DNA of 10,381 nucleotides from contig JALSPE010000101.1 of the NCBI GenBank assembly GCA_026986085.1, forward strand, positions 1 to 10,381, read 5' to 3'. This document shows positions 1 through 6,651 of this stretch, in pieces. This stretch comes from Campylobacteraceae bacterium. Lineage in GTDB: Bacteria > Campylobacterota > Campylobacteria > Campylobacterales > Sulfurovaceae. Position numbers and translations under genes: made by a program. The notes under the pieces are model-generated. The model had not been told where the DNA came from. It saw only the letters and a program-made list of their open reading frames with translations, and made no database searches. Within the stretch, counting starts at the first letter, position 1, and each line of letters begins with the position of its first letter.

Positions 1-29
1 AAGTAAAGAGTGCTATTACAGCATCTTTG

Positions 30-53
30 AAAAATTGTCATATATCTTGACAA
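30..53 (-). terminator. Weak possible terminator hairpin, minus strand
   Basis: On the minus strand TTGTCA pairs with TGACAA around a 7-nt loop and is followed directly by five T (plus positions 30-34). The stem is only 6 bp with two G-C pairs, so it would be weak. It could stop read-through from the slt operon, which has no better terminator immediately after its stop codon. Confidence 0.28.
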
Positions 54-104
54 AAACTATTATACAATATCAAGAGCTATGATAACTTTTCTATCAAATA
101 TAGC

Positions 105-144
105 TTATTAGCACCATAAAATAATATTTAAGTGTAAAAGATAA
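105..144 (+). repeat. Direct repeat, copy A (40 bp)
   Basis: This copy pairs with 301-344. Both begin TTATTAGCAC and end in TTTAAGTGnAAAAGnTAA. They differ by a few substitutions and by a 4-nt insertion (AATT or equivalent) in the second copy. Weaker similarity seems to extend upstream, to about 81 in this copy and 275 in the other. The copies start 196 bp apart and flank the hairpin pair at 184-261. They may be a diverged tandem duplication or the edges of a decayed element. Confidence 0.7.
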
Positions 145-183
145 ATTCACATACTAAGCAATAAAACAAATTTTAAATAATAA

Positions 184-261
184 GGATACGCGAATTCATT
201 CGCGTCTATTTGAGATAAAAAGTTAATTTTGGGCTATTGCCTCGAATAAATTCGAGGATCC
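184..261. repeat. REP-like pair of inverted hairpins (BIME-like)
   Basis: Hairpin 1 is GGAT (184-187) followed by ACGCGAAT-TC-ATTCGCGT (188-205). Hairpin 2 is CCTCGAAT-AA-ATTCGAGG (240-257) followed by ATCC (258-261). Read on the minus strand, hairpin 2 is also GGAT followed by a hairpin. The two units are therefore inverted copies sharing a GGAT foot and a CGAAT/ATTCG upper stem, while the outer three pairs differ but stay complementary (ACG/CGT against CCT/AGG). A 34-nt spacer separates them. A conserved tetranucleotide at the foot of a hairpin is the hallmark of REP elements mobilised by RAYT (IS200/IS605-related) transposases. Assignment to that class is inference; no transposase gene is visible here. 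Confidence 0.6.
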
Positions 262-300
262 GATAAGAAGAGGAATAAACTTTACTTTAAAATCTTTTGT

Positions 301-344
301 TTATTAGCACAATGAAATAATAATTATTTAAGTGCAAAAGTTAA
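301..344 (+). repeat. Direct repeat, copy B (44 bp)
   Basis: Second copy of the repeat at 105-144, ending about 10 nt from the slt stop codon. It contains an extra 4 nt that completes a small AT palindrome (AAATAAT-A-ATTATTT, about 316-330). It has no G-C-rich stem, so it is unlikely to be the slt terminator. Confidence 0.7.
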
Positions 345-354
345 GTTATAACAA

Positions 355-1866
355 TTATCTAAACCTATCTGTAAGTTCAGGTTTATCTAGTTGGTTTAAA
401 AGGGTTGTGATTTTAACAGGAGAGCCTAATAGTTTTTTATAAATTATATAATTTCCTAAAACTCTTTTTCCATAATATCTTGCTTCATCATTATCAACCA
501 TCTCTAAACTTATATATGGTTCATACTTACCGCTTTTAAATATATTTTTTCTAATTAATCTTCTTGTGTAACCAATTCCTGCATTATAAGCATATGCTAC
601 AAACAGTGGATGGTATAGATGTTTATTAAGATAGTTTAAGTGTGTATTGGCAAATCTAAGAGATACTGCTGGTTTAAACATATCATCTAAAGATATATTT
701 TCACCTCTTTGTTTTGATATATGCTTTACTAAAAATGGCATAAATTGCATCATACCAACAGCAAATGAGCTAGATACAGATGAAGGGATAAATCTACTCT
801 CTTGTCTTGCTATTGCATAAATTAAAGCTTGTCTATCAACAGGATAGCTATAGATTAAGTTTCTATAAGGCATAGGAAAGTATTGTTTTGTATCTTTGTA
901 TGCTTTATTTAAAATATAGTAGTAGAAAGAGCTCGATTTTAAAGAGTTATACTCTTGTGCTAATTTAAATAGATTATATTTATTTGAGAATATTTTCTTT
1001 TTAAGTTTTGCCCACTCAATAGGATTGGTGATATCTATTTTAGACTCTCTATTGATATTTATAGTAGAGCTAGGTGGGGCAGGGTAGTCTCTATTTAGAA
1101 AATCCAAAGCAATTAGTTTATATATATTGTAGTCATAGCTATTTGCTAGTTTTTTTAAATAGATACTGTTTTTAGTTGCCATATATAGCCAAAATAGTGA
1201 ATTGTCTGCATAAAATCTATTTTTTGCTTTGGCTCTAGCACTCTCGAAAAACCAAGAAGCCATATTTGGCTTTTTTCTTAATAGATTTTTAAAACCTAGT
1301 TTCATCAAGTTTCTATATGTAATTTTATTACCCTTAATAGGCTGGGTATCTAAAATAAGAGTTTTTAAATTTGTTAAATTTTCTCTAAAGGCTCTATATA
1401 TAAATTGATTGACTTTTTTATTTTTTTGAAAATCTCTATATATGTAACTATCTAACTTTTTATTTAAAAGTTTTCTATTAGCAGTTCCTGCTAACACAAA
1501 TGTATTTAATTTATCTAAACTATTTAACTTTAGCCATGATTGATAAAAGTTTCCACTCTTTAAAAGACGATTTATCATTTTGCTATATTTTAGAATATCC
1601 TCTTTACTGGCTCTATATACTTTTTTGGGTAGATGTTTGTGGCTTTTTTTATAGTAAGCTTTATCTAGCTTTCCATTTACATGATAGATTAATGATGAAG
1701 CTTTTATAGCTTTATCTTTTGTAGTGTTTGGCTCTTTCAAAAACTTCCAGATATAGAAGTCTCTTTCGATAGATTTTGGCATACTTTTTAACTCTTCAAT
1801 AGTTAAACTATAACCAAAAGCTGATAGGGCAGATATGGTAAATACCACTTTTTTATATATACTCAA
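355..1866 (-). CDS. slt: Soluble-type lytic murein transglycosylase (SLT family, periplasmic)
   Basis: Predicted to cleave the MurNAc-GlcNAc bond of peptidoglycan to give 1,6-anhydro-MurNAc ends during wall turnover. The 503-residue product starts with a short basic then hydrophobic stretch (KKVVFTISALSAF, residues 5-17) that fits a signal peptide. Residues about 30-330 are helix-rich and Lys/Tyr/Asn-rich, like the U/L superhelix of Slt70 but shorter. The C-terminal goose-lysozyme-like domain is clear: ARQESRF with catalytic Glu356, then GMMQFMP (371-377) and AYNAG (426-430). The start is a TTG; the same frame has the yggT stop four codons upstream and no ATG suits a signal peptide, with AAGAG six bases before the TTG as a modest ribosome site. 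Only 9 nt separate it from yggT, so it is the last gene of the operon. Family assignment is secure; the exact start is less so. Confidence 0.93.
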   Translation of the reverse strand: MSIYKKVVFTISALSAFGYSLTIEELKSMPKSIERDFYIWKFLKEPNTTKDKAIKASSLIYHVNGKLDKAYYKKSHKHLPKKVYRASKEDILKYSKMINRLLKSGNFYQSWLKLNSLDKLNTFVLAGTANRKLLNKKLDSYIYRDFQKNKKVNQFIYRAFRENLTNLKTLILDTQPIKGNKITYRNLMKLGFKNLLRKKPNMASWFFESARAKAKNRFYADNSLFWLYMATKNSIYLKKLANSYDYNIYKLIALDFLNRDYPAPPSSTININRESKIDITNPIEWAKLKKKIFSNKYNLFKLAQEYNSLKSSSFYYYILNKAYKDTKQYFPMPYRNLIYSYPVDRQALIYAIARQESRFIPSSVSSSFAVGMMQFMPFLVKHISKQRGENISLDDMFKPAVSLRFANTHLNYLNKHLYHPLFVAYAYNAGIGYTRRLIRKNIFKSGKYEPYISLEMVDNDEARYYGKRVLGNYIIYKKLLGSPVKITTLLNQLDKPELTDRFR

Positions 1867-1875
1867 ATTTGACTC

Positions 1876-2148
1876 TTAAATATATAATTTGTTTAAAATA
1901 TTTATAGAAATATTTATTCCAAATATAACTAATAGTGGTGATAAATCTATACCATTAATAACCACAAATGGTAATTTTCTTCTTATAAAACTAAAAACTG
2001 GCTCTGTTGCTTTATATATTAATTGAACAAATTTATTGTAAGGGTCTGGGTTTACAAAACTTAAAATTGCTGCAATTATAACTACCCATGAGTATAAATT
2101 TAAAATTAATACTACTAAACTTAAAAAACTATTTACTACTATTGACAT
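1876..2148 (-). CDS. YggT-family small integral membrane protein
   Basis: A 90-residue protein with two hydrophobic segments (about residues 5-31 and 66-88). Between them is the conserved YggT loop: a proline/aspartate turn (NPDPYN, 33-38), then KATEPVFSFIRRKLP and an (N)GIDLSP element. YggT proteins are inner-membrane proteins of poorly defined role, linked in various bacteria to osmotic tolerance, division-plane or photosystem organisation and amino acid uptake; none can be assigned here. The ATG overlaps the end of the upstream GluRS-like gene by 10 nt. Its strong GGAGGT ribosome site lies inside that gene's last codons, which indicates translational coupling. slt follows 9 nt downstream. 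The order GluRS-YggT-Slt matches what I recall from Campylobacter. Confidence 0.9.
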   Translation of the reverse strand: MSIVVNSFLSLVVLILNLYSWVVIIAAILSFVNPDPYNKFVQLIYKATEPVFSFIRRKLPFVVINGIDLSPLLVIFGINISINILNKLYI

Positions 2149-3338
2149 TGTGTTACCTCCAAAATATATGATTTAATAAAAGGGTATATCTCTTTTAACT
2201 CTATACCATCTTTTTTCTCTATACCTAATAATATATGTAAAATATTATTTAATTCATTTTTATCGATAGATATTTTGTTTAAAATATATTGCTCAAATTG
2301 ATTATAATCATCTATTATAGGTGCTTTAAATATTATATCAGATAGTAACTTTATATTATCTATATTTTTGCTACAATCTTTTTTAGAAAATATCATATTT
2401 AATTTTTGCTCCAACTGGGAGATTGTGCTATATTTTTTTAAATATAGTTTCAATAAATCACCAATATTGTTATCGCTAAAGCCAAAAATATTAGATAGTT
2501 TTTTACTATCTATTTTTTTTAGATGCTCTTGATTTACAACTTTCAACTCATCTATATTAAATTTAGATGGATTGGCAAATAGATTGTTTAAATCTAACCA
2601 TTTAACTATATCTGGTAGATAAAATATATTATTTGGAGTAGGGTGGATAAGTGTTACTATGTAATTTATAATAGCATCTGGCAAGTAGCCCTCTTTTAGT
2701 AGCGATTCAATAGTTATATTTATATCTTTCTTATCTGTAATTGAGCCAATAATGGTGTATTTAATATCTTGATTAAAATCTAAAGCTTTGTAGATAGTAT
2801 CTATTTTATCTATATCTTCTATATTTATATCTGTTGAAATTACCTCGGTAACTCCTAGCACCATATTATCTATTGCATATGAAAAAATAGAAGAGGGGTT
2901 TTTATCTCTATTTAGTATAGTAAAACTATATGCCTCTTTGCTAGAGTCTATTAAACAAATTTTATATGGCTTGTTAGATTCAATTTTATTTTTTAAATCT
3001 TGTTGAGTTAAATTAATACAAGAGTTAATACAACTATCACTATCATCACTGCAAAAACAGATAAAAGCTTTTCTGTTCTCTATAAGTTTTCTAGCAAATT
3101 TTTGGTATATTTTTAATTGGTCACTTTGGTATATTTTTTGCTCTGTATCTATTGCAAATTTTTTTAATATATCACTAATTTCACCATCTTTGGAGTTAAT
3201 ATTGTTTTGAAATTTGATATCATCAAATAGTATTAAAAAACCTTCATCTTTTTGCCTAGAAAGAGCATAATTAACAATAGCATCTTTTAAATTATCTATA
3301 TTTAGATTGTTATTTGTAGATATAGAGAATTTTAACAT
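2139..3338 (-). CDS. Glutamyl-tRNA synthetase paralogue lacking the catalytic motifs (probable pseudoenzyme)
   Basis: The 399-residue protein follows the class I GluRS fold over its whole length: MLKFSIS at the N-terminus, LKDAIVNYALSRQ (17-29), KLIENRKAFICFC (84-96), GVTEVIS (162-168), EGYLPDAIINY (216-226) and a helical C-terminal anticodon-binding-like part. The catalytic signatures are gone. RFAPSPTG reads KFSISTNN (3-10), HIGH/HIGN reads NIDN (13-16), the (R)xEDTD element reads LFDDIK, the RGEDH element reads STDIN (168-172), and KMSKR reads about ITDKK (200-204). Cysteines 94, 96, 103 and 107 remain in the zinc-knob region. The frame is open with no stops or frameshifts, has an AGGAT ribosome site and is coupled to yggT, so it seems to be maintained. 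Campylobacterota usually have two gltX genes, so a functional GluRS is expected elsewhere. Charging activity is very unlikely; a binding or regulatory role is inference. Confidence 0.85.
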   Translation of the reverse strand: MLKFSISTNNNLNIDNLKDAIVNYALSRQKDEGFLILFDDIKFQNNINSKDGEISDILKKFAIDTEQKIYQSDQLKIYQKFARKLIENRKAFICFCSDDSDSCINSCINLTQQDLKNKIESNKPYKICLIDSSKEAYSFTILNRDKNPSSIFSYAIDNMVLGVTEVISTDINIEDIDKIDTIYKALDFNQDIKYTIIGSITDKKDINITIESLLKEGYLPDAIINYIVTLIHPTPNNIFYLPDIVKWLDLNNLFANPSKFNIDELKVVNQEHLKKIDSKKLSNIFGFSDNNIGDLLKLYLKKYSTISQLEQKLNMIFSKKDCSKNIDNIKLLSDIIFKAPIIDDYNQFEQYILNKISIDKNELNNILHILLGIEKKDGIELKEIYPFIKSYILEVTQCQ

Positions 3339-3369
3339 TTAGCTATCCTGTAAATTTCAAATTTGATTA

Positions 3370-3375
3370 ATTATA
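3370..3375 (-). promoter_or_regulatory. Predicted -10 box for the GluRS-like/yggT/slt operon
   Basis: The minus strand reads TGTATAAT here: a perfect TATAAT with the extended TG, about 32 nt upstream of the GluRS-like ATG, in AT-rich DNA without a recognisable -35 box. This fits housekeeping sigma promoters of Campylobacterota. The AGGAT ribosome site follows at about 3346-3350. Confidence 0.55.
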
Positions 3376-3406
3376 CAGTAATATTATTTAATAGAAAATT
3401 AAGAAG

Positions 3407-3423
3407 TTACCCAAAAAGGGTAA
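3407..3423 (-). terminator. Possible weak terminator or attenuator after the lipoprotein gene
   Basis: TTACCC and GGGTAA form a 6-bp stem with a T5 loop on the minus strand, 5 nt past the lipoprotein stop codon. The following sequence (CTTCTTAATTTTC) is only moderately T-rich, so termination may be partial. It lies just upstream of the promoter at 3370-3375, which supports a transcription-unit boundary. Confidence 0.4.
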
Positions 3424-3428
3424 AAGTA

Positions 3429-3605
3429 TTAATCTTTATCTTTACTGCCACCTGTAACTGTATTTACAACAGCTCCACTGGCAGCTCCAGCAACATCTAT
3501 AGTGGCAGATGCAGCAGCTCCTGCTACTTTAATTGGTGCAGTAACAATTTGTGTGCACCCACTTATTAAAAGAGATATAGTTAAAGTAAAAAATATCTTT
3601 TTCAT
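3429..3605 (-). CDS. Small predicted lipoprotein, 58 residues
   Basis: The minus strand encodes MKKIFFTLTISLLISGC, a textbook lipoprotein signal: two lysines, a hydrophobic core and the lipobox ISGC with Cys17 as the lipidated residue. The mature peptide is about 42 residues. It is rich in Ala, Gly and Val (IKVAGAAASATIDVAGAA, residues 25-42) and ends in a charged SKDKD tail. The Ala/Gly/Val pattern has a short-period repeat look (VAGAA twice). It resembles families of tiny lipoproteins with an APxKVxGAA core that I recall as uncharacterised; the exact family is not confirmed. It starts 2 nt after the ppa stop, so it is almost certainly co-transcribed with ppa, though no good ribosome site is visible. 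Asp and Lys, not Asp, follow at +2 (the +2 residue is Thr), so outer-membrane sorting is possible. Function unknown. Confidence 0.82.
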   Translation of the reverse strand: MKKIFFTLTISLLISGCTQIVTAPIKVAGAAASATIDVAGAASGAVVNTVTGGSKDKD

Positions 3606-3607
3606 AA

Positions 3608-4129
3608 TTAAGCTTTGTAATTTTTAATAGCATCTTCTAAAATTTGAGTTGCCTCTTTTTTGCCCTTAAAGCCAGTAACTTTAACCCATTTATTTGGCTC
3701 TAGCATTTTGTATGTTTCAAAAAAGTTTTTAATTTTGTTAAGTGTATGCTCTGGTAAATCCGTTATATCTTTAATTTCGTTAAAAGTTGGGTCAATCTTA
3801 TGGTGAGGAACAGCTAAAAGCTTTTCGTCAATTCCACTCTCATCTTCCATTAGTAAAACACCAATTAAACGACACTTAATAAAGCTACCAGGAATTAGTG
3901 GATATTCACCTAAAACTAATATATCTGCTGGGTCACCATCATCACTTAATGTATTTGCTACAAATCCATAATTTGCTGGGTAGAACATTGCCGAGAACAT
4001 AACTCTATCTACTTCAATAGCACCACTATCTTTATCTAACTCATACTTAATATTAGAACCATATGGCACTTCAATAATAGCTTTTACTTCATCAGGGCAA
4101 TTACCGTGACCAATTTTATCTATATTCAT
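3608..4129 (-). CDS. ppa: Inorganic pyrophosphatase, family I
   Basis: Cytoplasmic Mg-dependent enzyme that hydrolyses pyrophosphate to two phosphates and so pulls reactions such as tRNA charging and nucleic acid synthesis forward. At 173 residues it has normal bacterial family I length. Active-site residues are all visible: Lys28 and Glu30 (NIKYE), Arg42, Tyr54 (NYGF), the signature DGDPADILV with Asp64, Asp66 and Asp69, then Asp96 and Asp101 with Lys103 (EDESGIDEK). The C-terminal Tyr-Lys pair lies in ETYKMLEPNKW. The ATG follows a clear GGAGAAG ribosome site. It is separated from adk by a terminator and has its own promoter; the small lipoprotein gene follows after 2 nt. Confidence 0.97.
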   Translation of the reverse strand: MNIDKIGHGNCPDEVKAIIEVPYGSNIKYELDKDSGAIEVDRVMFSAMFYPANYGFVANTLSDDGDPADILVLGEYPLIPGSFIKCRLIGVLLMEDESGIDEKLLAVPHHKIDPTFNEIKDITDLPEHTLNKIKNFFETYKMLEPNKWVKVTGFKGKKEATQILEDAIKNYKA

Positions 4130-4156
4130 AAATCTTCTCCGTTTAAAATGTGAGAA

Positions 4157-4167
4157 ATTTTATCATA
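4157..4167 (-). promoter_or_regulatory. Predicted promoter -10 region for ppa
   Basis: The minus strand reads TATGATAAAAT, giving two overlapping -10 candidates (TATGAT and TAAAAT) 28-38 nt upstream of the ppa ATG. The DNA upstream is AT-rich, lies beyond the adk terminator and has no clear -35 box. Which hexamer is used cannot be decided from the sequence. Confidence 0.45.
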
Positions 4168-4213
4168 ATTTTAATTTAATTGAGATTACGAGATGAAGAT
4201 TAGTAAAATATCA

Positions 4214-4247
4214 TTAAAAATCAAAGATAAAATATTTTATCTTTGAT
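4214..4247 (-). terminator. Intrinsic terminator of the aspS-adk operon
   Basis: Positions 4220-4247 are a perfect 28-bp palindrome (ATCAAAGATAAAAT and its exact complement). On the minus strand it is followed by TTTTTAATGATATTTT. It begins 23 nt past the adk stop. The stem is long but AT-rich. Its position and T-tract make it the end of the adk transcript. Confidence 0.75.
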
Positions 4248-4270
4248 AGGGTAAGTATTATTTATGAGAG

Positions 4271-4870
4271 CTATATAGATGCTTTCTCTTTTACAAAAGC
4301 CTCCATCTCATTTACAATTGTATCTAAATCTCTTTGGGCATCTATAACTTTTAATAGTTTCTTATCTGTATAAAATTTTTTTATCTCTTCAAGAGGCTCA
4401 TTATATATCTTCATTCTGCTATAGAATACCTCTTCATTATCATCACTTCTTTGCTCTCCAGGCGCTGCATCTGCTGCTCTGCCTAGAATTCTCTCTTTTG
4501 CTACCTCTTGGCTAACTCTAGCTTCGATTACAGCTTCTAATTTGATATCTTTTTCATTTTCAAGTAACTTGTCAAACTCTATCATCTGCTCAACGCTTCT
4601 TGGGAAACCATCTATAATAACTACACCTTTATCACTATTTTTTACAGCATTTACAATTGTGTTTAATACAATAGCAAGAGGCACTAATTGCCCTTTTGAT
4701 ATATAGCTATCTATCTCTTTTCCCAAATCGCTTCCACTTGCCACTTCTGCTCTTAGCATATCTCCTGTAGAGTAGTGTGCTATTGTGTCGCTATTTTTTT
4801 CAGCAATGATACTTGCATCTGTTGTTTTACCAGAGCCTGGTGCTCCAATTATTAAAAATAGTTTTTTCAT
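4271..4870 (-). CDS. adk: Adenylate kinase
   Basis: Catalyses ATP + AMP to 2 ADP in the cytoplasm. The 199-residue protein has the P-loop GAPGSGKTT (9-17), the AMP-binding segment STGDMLRAEV (34-43), GQLVP (60-64), IIDGFPRS (85-92) and the LID-flanking arginines (ERILGR, then RSDD). The LID (about 128-145) is short and has no cysteines, so this is the short, zinc-free form, slightly smaller than the usual 214-residue bacterial enzyme. The ATG follows an AAAGGA ribosome site and lies 14 nt after the aspS stop, so the two genes form one operon ended by the terminator at 4220-4247. Confidence 0.97.
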   Translation of the reverse strand: MKKLFLIIGAPGSGKTTDASIIAEKNSDTIAHYSTGDMLRAEVASGSDLGKEIDSYISKGQLVPLAIVLNTIVNAVKNSDKGVVIIDGFPRSVEQMIEFDKLLENEKDIKLEAVIEARVSQEVAKERILGRAADAAPGEQRSDDNEEVFYSRMKIYNEPLEEIKKFYTDKKLLKVIDAQRDLDTIVNEMEAFVKEKASI

Positions 4871-4884
4871 ATTTATCCTTTTAC

Positions 4885-6651
4885 TTATTTTATATTTCTT
4901 TTTATTCGTAAACCAAGCTCTGTTAATTGTTCGTTATCAATATCTGAAGGAGCTTGAGTTAATAGGCATTGAGAACGCTGAGTTTTAGGGAATGCAATTA
5001 CATCTCTAATACTATCAGTTTGTGCTAATAGCATAATTAATCTATCTAAACCCAGTGCAAAACCACCATGTGGTGGGGCACCAAATTTAAGAGCATCTAG
5101 TAAGAAGCCAAACTTCTCCTTGGCCTCTTCTTCAGAGATATTTAGAAGCTTAAATATCTCTTCTTGAATATCTTCTTTATGGATACGAATAGAGCCACCC
5201 CCTAATTCTGTTCCGTTTAATACAATATCATATGCTATTGATTTTAAATCTTCTAAGTCATCAAACTCAAATTTTCCATTTTCTAATTTTGGCATTGTAA
5301 ATGGATGGTGAAGAGCTTTTGTCTTTCCATCTTCTACTTCAAACATAGGAAAATCTACTACCCACAAGAATCTATATTCATCTTTATCGATAATATCCAT
5401 AAGCTCTGCTAAATATAGCCTAAAACGACCCATATAGTCTAAAACAGTCTTTTTATCTCCTGCTCCAAAGAATACAACATCTCCTACCTCTAATTGGCAA
5501 GTAGAGATTATATCTTTTAAATCATCTTCACTAAAGAATTTAGTTAAAGGACCCTTTAGTCCATCTTCTTTCATTTGAAAATATCCTAAACCTTTTGCTC
5601 CAAATTTTCGGACATAATCTTCAAAGCCTTTCATCTGGCGTTTTGAGAATATATTATCTCCATTTGTAACTTTAAGTGCTTTAATTCTATTTCTCTTTTT
5701 ATCTTTTGCAATATCAGAAAAAATCTCATTTGTAGATTTTTCAAAAATATCAATTACATCTACCATTGCCATATCAAAACGCAAATCTGGTTTGTCCGAG
5801 CCATATTTCTCCATAGCTTCATCGTAAGATATTCTCTCAAATGTTTCAGGGATTTTATCTCCTTTACCACAAGCTTCAAATATATCTTTTATCAATTTTT
5901 CTGCAACACTCATTACATCATCTTGAGTGCAAAAACTCATCTCAACATCTATTTGGGTAAATTCTGGCTGTCTATCGGCTCTTAAATCTTCGTCTCTAAA
6001 GCACTTTGCAATTTGAAAATATCTATCAAAACCACCAACCATTAATAGTTGTTTAAATAGCTGAGGAGACTGAGGAAGCGCAAAAAACTCTCCTGGAAAT
6101 ACTCGGCTTGGAACAAGATAATCTCTAGCACCCTCTGGAGTGCTTTTTGTCAATACAGGTGTTTCAACCTCTAAAAAGTCTTGCTCATCTAATGAGTTTC
6201 TAGCTGCAATAGCCGCACTTGAGCGTAATTTAAAGATATCATACATTCTTTTAGTTCTTAAATCTAAATATCTATATTTTAATCTTATCTCTTCATTTAC
6301 CTTATCATCATCTAAATCAAATGGCATTGGTTGTGATCTATTTTCTATTGTTAATTTATCAACAACAATTTCAACTTTTCCAGTTTTTAGTTTTGGATTC
6401 TCTAAACCCTCTCCTCTTGCTCTAACTTTTCCTGTAGCAATTAAGACAAATTGGTCCCTAACTTCATTTGCAATTTCGTGAGCATTTTTGCTATCTGCTG
6501 GGTCACAAACAAGTTGAACAACTTCATCTTTGTCTCTAATATCAATAAATATTACACCACCATGGTCTCTTCTGCTAGATACCCATCCAGCAACTGTTAC
6601 CTCTTGACCTATCAAATCTTCATTTACTGTAGCACAATAGTGTGTTCTCAA
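4885..6651 (-). CDS. aspS: Aspartyl-tRNA synthetase, bacterial type, probably non-discriminating (Asp/Asn)
   Basis: Charges tRNA with aspartate. The 588-residue protein has the N-terminal OB-fold anticodon domain (about 1-105), a class II core with motif 1 (FLEVETPVLTKSTPEGARDY), motif 2 (FRDEDLRADRQPEFTQ, 218-233) and motif 3 (GFALGLDR, 530-537), and the bacterial GAD insertion between motifs 2 and 3. His30 in RRDHGG and the glycine-rich RARGEGLEN segment (77-85) match the non-discriminating type. That type also makes Asp-tRNAAsn for the GatCAB amidotransferase; discriminating E. coli AspRS has Leu30. The start is TTG: the N-terminus (M)RTHYC aligns with E. coli MRTEYC, and AGGATAAGAAA precedes it. 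First gene of an operon with adk. Confidence 0.96.
   Translation of the reverse strand: MRTHYCATVNEDLIGQEVTVAGWVSSRRDHGGVIFIDIRDKDEVVQLVCDPADSKNAHEIANEVRDQFVLIATGKVRARGEGLENPKLKTGKVEIVVDKLTIENRSQPMPFDLDDDKVNEEIRLKYRYLDLRTKRMYDIFKLRSSAAIAARNSLDEQDFLEVETPVLTKSTPEGARDYLVPSRVFPGEFFALPQSPQLFKQLLMVGGFDRYFQIAKCFRDEDLRADRQPEFTQIDVEMSFCTQDDVMSVAEKLIKDIFEACGKGDKIPETFERISYDEAMEKYGSDKPDLRFDMAMVDVIDIFEKSTNEIFSDIAKDKKRNRIKALKVTNGDNIFSKRQMKGFEDYVRKFGAKGLGYFQMKEDGLKGPLTKFFSEDDLKDIISTCQLEVGDVVFFGAGDKKTVLDYMGRFRLYLAELMDIIDKDEYRFLWVVDFPMFEVEDGKTKALHHPFTMPKLENGKFEFDDLEDLKSIAYDIVLNGTELGGGSIRIHKEDIQEEIFKLLNISEEEAKEKFGFLLDALKFGAPPHGGFALGLDRLIMLLAQTDSIRDVIAFPKTQRSQCLLTQAPSDIDNEQLTELGLRIKRNIK

Larger units (their letters stand above)
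1..354. other. Non-coding region downstream of the slt operon, holding repeats
   Basis: No credible reading frame is present; the longest ATG-started frames are about ten codons. The stretch holds a diverged direct repeat (105-144 and 301-344) around a pair of inverted hairpins (184-261), plus a weak minus-strand terminator-like hairpin at 30-53. It lies past the 3' end of slt. Repetitive extragenic hairpins commonly occupy such positions. No promoter with convincing spacing was found: a TTGACA at 47-52 has no -10 box at a suitable distance. Confidence 0.7.

Noticed and set aside
47..83. TTGACA with TATGAT downstream as a sigma-70 promoter
   Set aside because: The gap is about 25 nt, too long; TATACA at 61 is too close; no gene follows on the plus strand.
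3363..3569. 68-codon plus-strand frame with Ser/Cys/Asn-rich product
   Set aside because: It is antisense to the small lipoprotein gene; the odd Ser/Cys composition is the mirror of its Ala/Gly codons.
6140..6481. 113-codon plus-strand reading frame inside aspS
   Set aside because: It lies fully antisense to conserved AspRS core sequence, its composition is the complement of that gene, and it has no ribosome site.
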